DNA of 64,000 nucleotides from Betaproteobacteria bacterium Ga0077532 (GCA_001464895.1 LNEE01000062.1:252333-316332); one strand, 5' to 3'. Positions 10,116-19,713 are shown, counted from the stretch's first letter. Program-made: numbers and translations. The notes: generated from the letters alone by a model not told the origin.

Positions 10116-10739
10116 GTGATAGAACTCAACGGAAAGCAGCAGAAGGCGCGAGCCACCAAGATGGAGATGCGCGCCCTCGCGATGCGCGAGGAACTCTGGC
10201 CCGAGGTTGTAGAAGAGCTGCTATGGGACAGAAAGAAGGCGCATGGATTCACGACCATGCCACGCACGACGACGTACGTCATGAACATCATCGACACGCT
10301 CTCGAAGGGCCAACCCGCCGGCATGACATACCTCACCATCTGGTGCCGTCTGTTCTTCACTGGCATCGTGGAACTGCCTAGCGAGAAGCAGATGGCGTTC
10401 GAAGCGGGATTCACCGGTGAGCGTGCGGTCGATACTTGGCGCAAGCGCATGCGCCATCTGAAGCGCCTCGGATTCATCGACTATAAGGCCGGAACTGACC
10501 ACGACTTTCAGTGGGTCTTGATTCCTAACCCACACCACGTGGTTCTGCGTCTGGGGACGAAGGTCCAAGAACGTTACCGAGCCGCCTGGCGCGATCGCGC
10601 TGTCGAAGTGGGCGCAAAGGATCTGGGTACGCCCCCCGAGGTCACTGTCCAGAAGCAAGTAGTCGCAGTGAAGGACGTTGGGGTGACCCAGGTGGGTGCG
10701 CCAGCCATAGTGCGTCGACGCGGTTCCCCCAAGGCTTAG
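10116..10739 (+). CDS. putative winged-helix protein linked to the ABC-3C genes
   Basis: A 207-residue soluble protein that I do not recognise with certainty. The segment LPSEKQMAFEAGFTGERAVDTWRKRM followed by HLKRLGFIDYKAG reads like a helix-turn-helix plus wing, and the N-terminus is rich in Arg and Lys. The GTG at 10116 is preferred over the longer frame because AGGAAGAGG precedes it; the upstream extension is Arg/Pro-rich and has no conserved look. It is 39 bp before the ABC-3C effector on the same strand, so it may regulate or accompany that system. A plasmid or phage replication-initiator-type wHTH is the other possibility. Confidence 0.6.
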   Translation: MIELNGKQQKARATKMEMRALAMREELWPEVVEELLWDRKKAHGFTTMPRTTTYVMNIIDTLSKGQPAGMTYLTIWCRLFFTGIVELPSEKQMAFEAGFTGERAVDTWRKRMRHLKRLGFIDYKAGTDHDFQWVLIPNPHHVVLRLGTKVQERYRAAWRDRAVEVGAKDLGTPPEVTVQKQVVAVKDVGVTQVGAPAIVRRRGSPKA

Positions 10740-10778
10740 TGCGATGCTGACATCAATGGTTGATTGGGAGCACGACTC

Positions 10779-11996
10779 GTGAATCAGGGTCAGTCGAGCG
10801 TTCCGCATGCGGCCGAAGCATCGGCTCTGGGTTTCCTTTACCAGTCGTTCTATGCGTTGCGGTCGCTTGTGATGCTCACCACTGACGAAGCTGCAGTTGT
10901 TGTTGAGCGGCTTGACGACATTGAGTTGAAGGCCGATGGTCAAACGCTGCTCTACCAGCTCAAGCATTCCATCAGCGCCAAGCCGCCTGCGATTACGCTC
11001 AGAGCGCGGCCGATCTGGCGGACGATAAAGGTATGGATCGACGCTCTGCCTACGCTGAACCTAGCGGACGCGAGACTGCACTTGGTGGCGGTCGGCGCAA
11101 TACCGACCGACAGCCCGCTCCGAGCGCTAACTGACGATACCGCCGATCGCGCCGACCTCATCGCGGCGATGATCCAGGAGGCCAGCCGGGTCCTTGAGGC
11201 GCAGGAGTCGGCCGCGAACGCCGGCGCGCCACTCCCGTACGGCGACCGCGTCGACGGGTGCCGCGCGTTCCTCGCGCTTTCCGACGTTGAGCGGGCGAAT
11301 CTGCTGCGCCGTGCAGCAATCCGGCCGAACAGCCCGACCGTCGCAGAGATTGAGAAGGAGATTGCTGGGTGCTTCCACCTCGTTCTTCCGGAGTATCGCG
11401 CCGCGGTGGCGAAGCGACTGGTGGAGTGGTGGGACCGCCAAGTTGTCTATTCGCTTTGTGGTAAGCGCGACCGCGCAATTTCCCGAGCCGAGTTGCAGAG
11501 CCAGATTATGGAGATCGTCGCCGATCTTGAGCAGGAGAAGCTCGCGCCCGATTTCGAGACGCGAGCACCGCCGGATGACTACCAGCCCGATGGCATGCTC
11601 GCGCGCCAAATTGAACTAGTGAAGGGAAAGCCGTTTGACCTGTGCCGCGCGATTCGGGAGGAGTGGAAGGCAAGAGAGCAAAGGGGGCGTTGGGCTGCCG
11701 ACAACCCTGCGATGAGGGCCAAGATCACCGCCTACGACCACGTGCTCCGGGAACACTGGTTCGATCGCCACGAAGAGATGGTCGACGCATGTGCTGGACT
11801 AGCGCCGGACGGGAAGTGCCAGTCGGGGCTGGCACTGCTGCGCTGGACCCACAACGAGGCGCCAACGGCGGTGCAGCCGATCGGAGTCGGCTGGGCCGCG
11901 CCCTACTACATACGAGGTAGCTATCAGGTGCTGGCGATCAACCTTGAGGTCGGCTGGCATCCCGACTATCGAAGCCTTCTAGGGGACAATCGGTGA
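10779..11996 (+). CDS. ABC-3C system effector with N-terminal PD-(D/E)xK-type nuclease domain
   Basis: A 405-residue protein. The N-terminal 100 residues (ALGFLYQSFYALRSL, then VVVERLDDIEL and LLYQLKHS) match the dsDNA-nuclease type seen in Cap4 and in ABC-3C effectors. Candidate catalytic residues are E43, D47 and Q60-x-K62. The remaining 300 residues are helical and end in the aromatic-rich segment GWAAPYYIRGSYQVLAINLEVGWHPD, the kind of C-terminal module that joins ABC-3C effectors to their ATPase. The GTG at 10779 has GGGAG 8 bp upstream and is preferred over the TTG at 10764. Its stop overlaps the next gene. I infer an activated DNA-cutting effector; its target is unknown. Confidence 0.78.
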   Translation: MNQGQSSVPHAAEASALGFLYQSFYALRSLVMLTTDEAAVVVERLDDIELKADGQTLLYQLKHSISAKPPAITLRARPIWRTIKVWIDALPTLNLADARLHLVAVGAIPTDSPLRALTDDTADRADLIAAMIQEASRVLEAQESAANAGAPLPYGDRVDGCRAFLALSDVERANLLRRAAIRPNSPTVAEIEKEIAGCFHLVLPEYRAAVAKRLVEWWDRQVVYSLCGKRDRAISRAELQSQIMEIVADLEQEKLAPDFETRAPPDDYQPDGMLARQIELVKGKPFDLCRAIREEWKAREQRGRWAADNPAMRAKITAYDHVLREHWFDRHEEMVDACAGLAPDGKCQSGLALLRWTHNEAPTAVQPIGVGWAAPYYIRGSYQVLAINLEVGWHPDYRSLLGDNR

Positions 11997-12478
11997 AGGT
12001 TGCTTATGACGTCTACGCCGAGACGAACCCAGCTTTCTGTGCAGCCGCACTAGTAGAGTTCACGAAGGCGTACGTGTCGAATCGGCCTGAGGGTCCGGAG
12101 ATGCCGGTAGCGTATCTGGCGCTGCCCGTTGCGTTGTCAGTAGAGCTCGCTGGCACGTTCGCCAAGACTAACAGTAAGACTGGCCTGCTCGAATGGTTGG
12201 AGCGCAGTCCGCAAATTCAGTTAGGACTCGCCGAGCGCGTGAACGCGTCACTCGAAATTGTGACCGATGCGATCCGCTTCGGCTGCTATACGCGGGTTCT
12301 TGCGATTGGAGAGGGTGCCCGCCTCAGAGTAGGCAACATGAAGTTGAAGCAGAGCACGTTTGCCGCGGTTGGGGACGAACCAGGCCAGTCGATTCGACGC
12401 GCCGCGCGCCTTGGGCACTGGTTTTCGATCGCCGGCTCGACACGGTCGGTCTTCAATTTGATCGGATTGACGGTATGA
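11993..12478 (+). CDS. ABC-3C system middle component
   Basis: A 161-residue soluble protein coupled by stop/start overlaps to both neighbours (GTG at 11993; its stop overlaps the ATPase ATG). The pattern NPAFCAAALVEFTKAY, then YLALPVALS and a conserved-looking C-terminal SIAGSTRSVFNLIGL fits the small 'middle component' that always sits between effector and ATPase in ABC three-component systems. It probably bridges the two. Position and size carry most of the evidence. Confidence 0.75.
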   Translation: MKVAYDVYAETNPAFCAAALVEFTKAYVSNRPEGPEMPVAYLALPVALSVELAGTFAKTNSKTGLLEWLERSPQIQLGLAERVNASLEIVTDAIRFGCYTRVLAIGEGARLRVGNMKLKQSTFAAVGDEPGQSIRRAARLGHWFSIAGSTRSVFNLIGLTV

Positions 12479-14442
12479 CGCGCTGGAACATTGAGGCAAT
12501 TTTCTTTATCGGGGTGTCCGGCCAGATGCGTGCCGTTAGCTTGATCCCCGGCGTCCTCAACATCATTACTGGCGCATCCGGGACTGGAAAGTCGACGCTC
12601 ATTAAGGCGATCGACTACTGCCTCGGGTCAAGCAAATGCGAGCTTCCGGCCCACGTGAGGCGCCGTAGCGTCGCGGTTGGGGTGAAGTGGGTCTCGGGCG
12701 ATGCTGAGATGATCGTCGGACGGATCATCCCGCCGGTCGGACAGTCCACCAGCACGCGCATGTTCACTGCCGCCGGACGGGGGCTGTCGCTACCGGACTC
12801 GGTCGAGAGGTTTGATGGCGCGACGACCCTTGATGCTGCCAAAGCGTTCATAGAGCGTGCATTCGGGATCGGGGACTTGGCTCGAGAGCCGGACGCGGAC
12901 GGAAGGAACGGACGAGCCACAGTGCGCCACGTCACGCCGTATATGTTCGTGACCAAGGAGGTTATCTACAGCGAGTCCACTCTCCTCCACGGTTTGGAGA
13001 AGGCCGATAAGGCGCGCGATATCGTAGCCGCCATGCCGTACTTTCTGCGTGCGACCGACGAGGCGGGCGCGATCGAGGAGCGACGGCTCCGTCAGCTGCA
13101 TCGAGCCCTGGAAAGCGAGGAGGCACGCGAGCGATCTCGGTCGGCTGCCACGACAGTTCTCAAGCAGCGAGCGATGAGCCTACTGGAAGAGGCGCGCCGC
13201 CTGGAGATCGTTGCCACCACGGCTATTCCGTTCGAGGAGATGTCCGAGGCGACGCTGTTGGAGGTGTTGAAGACAGTGTCGACAATCGAATTGCAGGCAA
13301 GCGCTTACCCGAGCGAGGGTGAATTAGGCACGCTTAACCGCCGACGCCGCGAAGTATTGAGCGAGCTCGGCATGCTCCGCCGCCGCTCACAGGCGACTCG
13401 CAACGCCCTTCGGGAGGCAACCGGCTTTCAGGGCGTGGTCAACCGCCAACGGGAAAAGCTGGCGCTAGCCGAGCACCTTCATCTCGACCGAATTGCCAGA
13501 GTCTGTCCTGTGTGCGACGCACCGTCGGACCGAGGCCGAGAGATAGCCGCCGCGCTCCAGGAAACGTTGACGAAGGTGCAGGCGGAGAGCGTGGCGATCG
13601 AACGGGTGAAGCCACGCCTTGTGGAGCATGAGCGAGACCTCGAAGAGCAGATTGACCGCCTGAATGGTGAGCTGCGCCACATTGATGACCAGATACAGAG
13701 CTGGCTTGAGCAGAGTAAGCAGACCCGCCGTCTGGCAGATCTTGGCCAGCTCCGAGCGCATCTTCTCGGGCGAATCTCGTACTTCCTTGAAGCGAGCGTC
13801 GACGAACCACGCCAGTCGACCCGAGATCTAGCCGTTCTGCGAACGGAAATCGCCGAGTTGGAGGCTCGCGTTGATCGAGAGACCAAAGAAATCAAGGTTC
13901 GACGTGCTGAGGCAAAAATTTCTCAGTTCGCATCCGAGGCCTTTGGAGCTTTGCCTACAGTAGCGCCATGCGTCGGGTCCGAGCTCAACTTCTCGTCCCG
14001 CAAGCCTGAGATTGCAGTCATCGAGGCAGATAGCGGAGCTGTGTTGCGATTGCCCGATGTCGGTTCTGATCAGAACTACTTGGCGATCCACATCGCGCTC
14101 TCGTTTGCCCTCCAGCGCTACTTCGAGACTGTGAGCGCCCCGGTTCCAGGCTTGCTGGTGCTCGACCAGATTAGCCGCCCCTATTTTCCGCAAAGCGGCG
14201 AGGACGTGGACGAGGCGGAGATCGCAGGGCGAGAGGAGGACGAAGAAGTCCAAGCTATGCGCAAGCACATCAACTTTCTCTTCGTCGAAACTGCTCGGCG
14301 GACGGACCTGCAGGTGCTCCTCATCGAGCATGCCTACTTCGCTGACGATCCGCGTTACGTGGCTGCGACCCGGGAGCGGTGGACGCGGGTGTCCGGGCGT
14401 GCCCTCATTCCGCTCGACTGGCCGACGAGAGAAGACGACTAG
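12475..14442 (+). CDS. ABC-3C system ATPase, DUF3732 type, Rad50-like
   Basis: A 655-residue SMC/Rad50-like ATPase. Walker A GASGTGKST is at 33-41. Long charged coiled-coil segments (about 205-300 and 355-420) flank a CPVC zinc-hook motif at 344-347. The signature-like stretch SDQNYLAIHIALSFAL and Walker B LLVLDQ follow in the C-terminal half, and the D-loop region precedes FVETARRTDLQVLLIEHA. The architecture is that of the DUF3732 ATPases of ABC-3C systems (family knowledge from the Aravind group's ABC ATPase classification). It is expected to sense a nucleic-acid state and license the effector. Start ATG 12475 overlaps the previous stop. GC is lower than in the host core. Confidence 0.83.
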   Translation: MTRWNIEAIFFIGVSGQMRAVSLIPGVLNIITGASGTGKSTLIKAIDYCLGSSKCELPAHVRRRSVAVGVKWVSGDAEMIVGRIIPPVGQSTSTRMFTAAGRGLSLPDSVERFDGATTLDAAKAFIERAFGIGDLAREPDADGRNGRATVRHVTPYMFVTKEVIYSESTLLHGLEKADKARDIVAAMPYFLRATDEAGAIEERRLRQLHRALESEEARERSRSAATTVLKQRAMSLLEEARRLEIVATTAIPFEEMSEATLLEVLKTVSTIELQASAYPSEGELGTLNRRRREVLSELGMLRRRSQATRNALREATGFQGVVNRQREKLALAEHLHLDRIARVCPVCDAPSDRGREIAAALQETLTKVQAESVAIERVKPRLVEHERDLEEQIDRLNGELRHIDDQIQSWLEQSKQTRRLADLGQLRAHLLGRISYFLEASVDEPRQSTRDLAVLRTEIAELEARVDRETKEIKVRRAEAKISQFASEAFGALPTVAPCVGSELNFSSRKPEIAVIEADSGAVLRLPDVGSDQNYLAIHIALSFALQRYFETVSAPVPGLLVLDQISRPYFPQSGEDVDEAEIAGREEDEEVQAMRKHINFLFVETARRTDLQVLLIEHAYFADDPRYVAATRERWTRVSGRALIPLDWPTREDD

Positions 14443-14679
14443 GTCTTCTAGACGAAAGCTAGAAGATGCTCCTCAAGTGCTTTCCGTCAACGAGAGCTAT
14501 TCGACCACCACTGCAACTCTATGTCTCGAAGTCGAGCGACCGGTCGCGATTCACACCTGGCGCTCAAGGCGGTTTGGCTAAGATCAGGGCGGCCTCGTGG
14601 TTGACGTCCGCAACTTGTTGGTTAGTACAGCCGTGCCTGATTCAACTGCTATCGGGTCGAATAGCACTACCCGAGTACG

Positions 14680-17600
14680 CTAGAGCCTGAACACCACACT
14701 CATCGGCCCGCTCCCCTGATGCGACTCGTAAGTCGCCCGACCGTGATAATCAAACGGCGCCGCCTTCCCGCCGGCCAGCTTTTCATCCCGCACGAACAGG
14801 TGAATGGCGATGCCGCGCCGCTCGTGCTCGATGATCTCTGTGCCCCGCTTGCTCTGTGGCGTCGTCGAGTTCTGGCTCTGCCAGTGAAAGCGGTGTTCGT
14901 CGATCCAGTGGTCCAGGTACTTGTGCGCTTCAGCCTTGCCCTGCTTGTTCAGGGTCACCAGTAGCACATGCGCCTTCTTGTCGTTGAGCGTCACGTGTCC
15001 CACGTTCCAGCTGCCGGGGTTGAACTCTTCACCGAAGAGCGGCGGAATCTCCTCTCGATGGAATGTTTGGCCGACTGCAAGATCCAGCGGATCGATCACA
15101 CCACGTAGGCGCGCGAGCGTGCGCATCTCGTCGGTTGCCGGCATATCCTCGTAGGCCGGGTTGTTGGCCTTCAGTACGTACTGTCCGTCGCTGGTCTTGT
15201 CCACGACCCGCAGCAGGTACTGGTTGTCACCACCGTCTTTGTCTTGCCTCTCGATGGCCACCACGCTGCCGGTGATAGAGCCGGCACGTGTCGGGCTGAT
15301 GAGTTCGAGCAGGAGGTAGTCACCGTCACGCACGGGGTTCTTGCCGCCGTCCATGGAATTGCCGGTGGCGCGTGCGATGAAATGTCGGCTCGGGTCCAGA
15401 GAGCCGTAGCTCGTTGGCAGTAACCGATGCTCTTCCGAATCGGTCCGCCCTGTCCTGAAGTGCCCACATGCGATCCTGAGGTTCGGAAAGAAGGGCAGTT
15501 CCACTGCATCACGTCGCTTGGCCTGGAATGGCACCACGTTGCTCGTCGTCGCATCGGGCTCCAGTCGGACTTCGTAGGCGGCCAGACGGTAGTCCACCAG
15601 CTCCTGCAGCATTGAAGTCAGGGCAGGCACGACATCGGGTGGTACGTCGTGCGTCAGCGCGAAAGTCGACCCATCCAGCTTGAAGGGCGCAGACGTGCCC
15701 GCCGCTCGGTTACCGCCGGTCCAGGCATTGACCGGGTTCTCGCGCCAGTAGCGGGCCCATGCTGCGTCAGTGCCCGAGATTGCGCGCATTTCGGGCGCCA
15801 GATCTGCCAGCAACGGGCGACGCCGCTCCAGCACGTTGCGAGACTGCTGTGTGAGCAAGTCCAACGGCGTGGCCTTCCCAAGACCGTCCAGTTCGAGAAG
15901 CGCCTCCAGCAAGACCATCTTGAAGCTCTTGGTCATCGGCGTGACCTCGACCTCGCGCAGAAGGGCCTCGCATTGCAGCGCCGCCGACGCCTCTTGATCG
16001 GTCAAATCGTCCATCGAGCGTACCAACTCGAACCAGTGTCCCGCCTGTTGCCGCATGGCCTTGACGTTGCTGCCCGAGCGATAGAACTCGGTCAGTGTCG
16101 GGCGTCGACCCAGCACGTCCCGCAGTGCCTCGTAGTCCTTCCGTGGCCCGGCGCTGTCCAGCGATTTCAGGAATTCGATGATCGCGAGGTCGTAGTTGAC
16201 GTAGCAACCAGCTGGCAGATCAAGCGCCTGACGCTCCGCTTTCCGCGCAAATGCGGCGAGAGCCTGGTAGGTCGCACCCACATCGAACAGCGCCTGAGGC
16301 TTCTGAAGGAAGCTGTGGTGATTCCCGATGAAATCCAGCACCACAAGATGGTGCTTGCCTTCCCAGCGGCGCAGACCTCGCCCCAACTGCTGCAGGAAAA
16401 GAATCTTCGACTCGGTGGGCCGCAGCATCATCACCGTGTCGATGCTGGGTAGGTCGACGCCTTCGTTGAACAGGTCCACCGAGAAGACGACACGAAGACT
16501 CCCGGCGGTCAGTTGCTCAAGCGCCTGGGCACGCCCCAAGGCGGATCCTGCATAAACCGCGGCGGAGGCCACGCCCTCGCGGTTGAACTGGTCGGCCATG
16601 TAGTCGGCGTGTCGTGTCGAAACGCAGAAGGCGAGCGTGCGCTGCTGGGCCTTGCTGCGCCATTCACGCAACGCGTGCCTTGCTCGCGCCAGAGTCGCGA
16701 GCTTGTTGGAGAGCTGCTCAGGGTCGAAACGGCCGTTGCGCCACGGCACTTCACGGTAGTCGACCGACTCGTCCTGGATCCCGTAGTAGTGGAAGGCAGC
16801 AAGCAATCCGGCCTCGATCCCCGCGAAGAGGTGGCAGCTGTAGACAAGGTTGTCGTCGCACAGGGAGAGGATGTCCGACTGGTCCGTGCGGTCTGGTGTC
16901 GCGGTGAGGCCGAGCAGAAACGAGGGCGCGAAATGTCCGAGCAGGCGTCGATAGGTGCCCGCGGCCGCGTGGTGAAATTCGTCGATGACGACGTAGTCGA
17001 AATGCTGCGGAGCGAACCTTCCCAAATGCTCTGCCTTCGCCAGCGTCTGTACCGAGGCGCAGAGGACGTCGACGTCAGCATCTCGGCTGCGACCACTGTA
17101 GTAGCCAACCCGCGCAGTCGGTCGTATCCGCAAGAACGTGGCTGCGGCCTGGGCGAGGATCTCTTCCCGATGTGCCACGAAGAGTACCCGGCGCGCGCCC
17201 ATGCGAACGGCGTCGAAAGCGGCGAGCCAGGTCTTGCCCAAACCAGTCGCCAGCACGACCAGACCACGTCGGTAACCACTCTCGCGGCTGCTGGCCAAAG
17301 CTTGCAGAGCTTCGTCTTGGATCCTGGTGGGTTCGGGGGGCGCTTCTTGTTCGTGGCTGCCTGGGGCGACCGATCGCGAAGGCGGCAGACGTCGCTGCTC
17401 GTAAGCCTCGATCCAAGCATCCGACAACCGCACGCTGTTCGGATGTCCGAAAAGCTCCTCGAATCGTTCCCGAGCTTCGAGAAAGCCGCTATCTCCCGGG
17501 TAGACCACCCGATAGTTCCATTCCAGGCCCTCCGTCAGCGCTTGCTTGCTGATGTTGCTGGAGCCGATGAACGCTGTTCCGCCAACGAGGCGACCGGCTT

Positions 17601-18510
17601 CGAGCCGCGCAAAGATGTAGGCCTTCAGATGAAAGCTTCCCTCTTGGGTGGTGTAGACGCGGACTTCGGCGCCACGCTCCTGCAGGAGCAATAGCAACCG
17701 AAGGGACTCCGGATCGGTGATGTCCAGGTAGTCGCTCGTGAGGATTCGAACGCTCTGCGACTCCCCGGTACCGAGCATTGATTCCAGGTCGGGGAGCAGC
17801 AGCCGGAGACCGGTGGTCTTGATGAAGGCGACCGCGAGATCCACGTGCGTCGCGCGCGTGAATGCTTCCGACAGGTGGGGCAGGAAGTGATCGTCCCCGC
17901 CGGTCACCAGGCGGCGCTCTGGCGCTGAAACCCGAGTTGCCAGTGCGTTGGTCCACCGTTGACTCTGGCTGGGCCGTTGGTCCTCGGTTATCCAGATATC
18001 GAGGCTCTGGACGCCAGGTACAGACGCAAACCAATGGCGCAGCATTGCCTCATCGGCATCGGTGAATCGGCGACTACCGTCGACACGCTCGCCGGTGCCG
18101 TCCTTGAAGCTGATGTAGAGCGTTCCGCCTGGGCGCAGTGCGCGCCATAACTTGGCGAGGGCGTCGGGCATCGAGATAACGGGAATGTGCAACAGACTCG
18201 CACAGCACCAAATGGCGTCGTACTGCGCCACCTCGTTCAAGTCCTCGATGCGATGAACCGAAACGTCGAAGCCGCAATGCGCTGTGGCAAGTCGAGCCAG
18301 TTCGATGGAAGCGTCGAAAGCGGTGACACGAAACCCGAGGTCGGCGAATGCCTTGGCATCGCGGCCCGAGCCACAGCCCGCGTCGAGAATGTGCGCGCCA
18401 GGGGTGAGTCGGGCCAGAAAGCGCTGGTGGATCGGCGTCATGTCGACCCCGACCGTCGAGTCGAAGAACTCCGCAGCGAAGCGGCTGTAGTAATGCGTTG
18501 TCTCGTCCAT
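14680..18510 (-). CDS. multidomain methyltransferase-PLD nuclease-SF2 helicase-S24-like-DUF3427 protein
   Basis: A 1276-residue chain with, in order: a class I SAM methyltransferase (motif I ILDAGCGSGRD, 41-51); a PLD-type nuclease domain (HLKAYIF with H294 and K296, GSSN at 316-319); an SF2 helicase with ATGLGKT at 421-427, DEFHH at 510-514, LGLTATPDRTD and the helicase C motif QQLGRGLRR; an S24/LexA-like segment around 1040-1120 (GNSMDGG, Ser1052; VRDGDYLLLE; NPAYEDM); and a C-terminal DUF3427 end (WQSQNST, HLFVR, FDYHGRATYESH). PLD-helicase-DUF3427 proteins are known accessory, defence-like proteins; the N-terminal methyltransferase is unusual to me. The S24 Lys normally found in VKR is replaced (LLRVV), so autoproteolysis is doubtful. 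It converges with the ABC-3C genes across a 237 bp gap with no visible gene. Confidence 0.85.
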   Translation of the reverse strand: MDETTHYYSRFAAEFFDSTVGVDMTPIHQRFLARLTPGAHILDAGCGSGRDAKAFADLGFRVTAFDASIELARLATAHCGFDVSVHRIEDLNEVAQYDAIWCCASLLHIPVISMPDALAKLWRALRPGGTLYISFKDGTGERVDGSRRFTDADEAMLRHWFASVPGVQSLDIWITEDQRPSQSQRWTNALATRVSAPERRLVTGGDDHFLPHLSEAFTRATHVDLAVAFIKTTGLRLLLPDLESMLGTGESQSVRILTSDYLDITDPESLRLLLLLQERGAEVRVYTTQEGSFHLKAYIFARLEAGRLVGGTAFIGSSNISKQALTEGLEWNYRVVYPGDSGFLEARERFEELFGHPNSVRLSDAWIEAYEQRRLPPSRSVAPGSHEQEAPPEPTRIQDEALQALASSRESGYRRGLVVLATGLGKTWLAAFDAVRMGARRVLFVAHREEILAQAAATFLRIRPTARVGYYSGRSRDADVDVLCASVQTLAKAEHLGRFAPQHFDYVVIDEFHHAAAGTYRRLLGHFAPSFLLGLTATPDRTDQSDILSLCDDNLVYSCHLFAGIEAGLLAAFHYYGIQDESVDYREVPWRNGRFDPEQLSNKLATLARARHALREWRSKAQQRTLAFCVSTRHADYMADQFNREGVASAAVYAGSALGRAQALEQLTAGSLRVVFSVDLFNEGVDLPSIDTVMMLRPTESKILFLQQLGRGLRRWEGKHHLVVLDFIGNHHSFLQKPQALFDVGATYQALAAFARKAERQALDLPAGCYVNYDLAIIEFLKSLDSAGPRKDYEALRDVLGRRPTLTEFYRSGSNVKAMRQQAGHWFELVRSMDDLTDQEASAALQCEALLREVEVTPMTKSFKMVLLEALLELDGLGKATPLDLLTQQSRNVLERRRPLLADLAPEMRAISGTDAAWARYWRENPVNAWTGGNRAAGTSAPFKLDGSTFALTHDVPPDVVPALTSMLQELVDYRLAAYEVRLEPDATTSNVVPFQAKRRDAVELPFFPNLRIACGHFRTGRTDSEEHRLLPTSYGSLDPSRHFIARATGNSMDGGKNPVRDGDYLLLELISPTRAGSITGSVVAIERQDKDGGDNQYLLRVVDKTSDGQYVLKANNPAYEDMPATDEMRTLARLRGVIDPLDLAVGQTFHREEIPPLFGEEFNPGSWNVGHVTLNDKKAHVLLVTLNKQGKAEAHKYLDHWIDEHRFHWQSQNSTTPQSKRGTEIIEHERRGIAIHLFVRDEKLAGGKAAPFDYHGRATYESHQGSGPMSVVFRL

Positions 18511-18663
18511 CCCAGGGTGGTCGCGCAGCTGGCCGGTCAGTTCTCACCGAGCGTACCAGGTCGGGTTCGGCGAAATGGCTCATCTCACCTGTCGCGCCCG
18601 CGTTGCCACGCACGCTATCCTCCACCCCCACCCTTCCTGCTGCTCCACAGGAGCCCCCACCCC

Positions 18664-19608
18664 ATGCCCCTCCGCCCCTTCATCCTCGCCTGCGCCCTCG
18701 CCGCCACCACACTCTTCTCCTCGCTGGCCGTCGCCGCCCCCACCCCCGTCCCCGGCACCCAGATCACCCTCGATCCCCCCGACGGCTTCGCCCGGGCCGA
18801 CCGCTTCCCCGGGTTCCAGAAGCCCGAATCCGCGGCGTCGATCATGGTCACCGAGATGCCGGCGCCGTACCCGCAGATCCGTCAGGCGATGAACGAGCAA
18901 GGGCTCTCCACGCGGGGCATGACGTTGATCTCGTCCGACCCCGTGAAGGTGGGTGGCGCGGAGGCGCTGCTGCTGAGCGTGGGTCAGACGGCGAATGGCA
19001 TCGAGTTCCTGAAGTGGATGCTCGTGACCGGGGACGACAAGCAGACGGTGATGGTCGTCGCCACTTTCCCGAAGGCGGCCGCGGCGCAGTTCTCGGACCC
19101 GCTCAAGCGGTCGGTGCTGTCGACGACGCGCGACGTCAATGCGAAGGTGGATCCGTGGGATGGGCTGCAGTACCGCGTGGCACCCGGCGCCCCGTTGAAG
19201 TTCGCGAAGCGCATTTCGAACACAGTGATGTTCAACGAGTCGGGCGCGCTCGGTGGCAACAATTCCACCGAGGCGGTGTACCTCGTCGGCAGTTCCGTTG
19301 CTGACCCGGCGATGGCGGATCTCAAGACGTTCTCCGAGCAGCGTGCCGCGGCCATGCCGCAGGTGAAGAACTTCACGGAGATGAAGGGCCGCAAGCTGAA
19401 GGTCGACGGCATGGACGCCTATGAGCTGGTAGCCGACGCGGCAGACACGAAGTCGGACGCGCCGATGAAGTTCTATCAGACGATCGCGAAGGAGTTGGGC
19501 GGTTACTACATCTTCATCGGCGCGGCGGGCGCGAAGGATGGCGATGCGATGGTGAAGACGTTCCGCGATGCGACGGCGTCGTTCAAGCGGGTGGCGCCGA
19601 CGAAGTGA
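18664..19608 (+). CDS. exported protein of unknown function
   Basis: A 314-residue protein with a clear Sec signal peptide (MPLRPFILACALAATTLFSS, cleavage after AVAA). The mature part is a mixed alpha/beta soluble domain with no cysteines of note and no motif I recognise; the sequence GTQITLDPPDGFARADRFPGFQ resembles periplasmic proteins that carry a PsbP-like or DUF-type fold. The ATG at 18664 follows CAGGAG. It is transcribed alone, divergent from the large helicase gene, and its GC is typical of the host. Confidence 0.7.
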   Translation: MPLRPFILACALAATTLFSSLAVAAPTPVPGTQITLDPPDGFARADRFPGFQKPESAASIMVTEMPAPYPQIRQAMNEQGLSTRGMTLISSDPVKVGGAEALLLSVGQTANGIEFLKWMLVTGDDKQTVMVVATFPKAAAAQFSDPLKRSVLSTTRDVNAKVDPWDGLQYRVAPGAPLKFAKRISNTVMFNESGALGGNNSTEAVYLVGSSVADPAMADLKTFSEQRAAAMPQVKNFTEMKGRKLKVDGMDAYELVADAADTKSDAPMKFYQTIAKELGGYYIFIGAAGAKDGDAMVKTFRDATASFKRVAPTK

Positions 19609-19674
19609 TGTGTCTGGGTGGTGGGTGTAACGCGCCGCCGGCCGCGTTCGTATTATTTTATCGAAGTGCGTTAC

Positions 19675-19703
19675 CCTAAATTAACTGCCGTCGCTAATTT
19701 AGG
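19675..19703. promoter_or_regulatory. AT-rich inverted repeat before the fic remnant
   Basis: CCTAAATTA (19675-19683) and TAATTTAGG (19695-19703) form 9 bp arms around an 11 bp spacer, ending 10 bp before the ATG at 19714. In a GC-rich setting such an AT-rich dyad right at a start codon is a good candidate operator for autoregulation. Confidence 0.5.
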
Positions 19704-19713
19704 TTCCTGTCCG

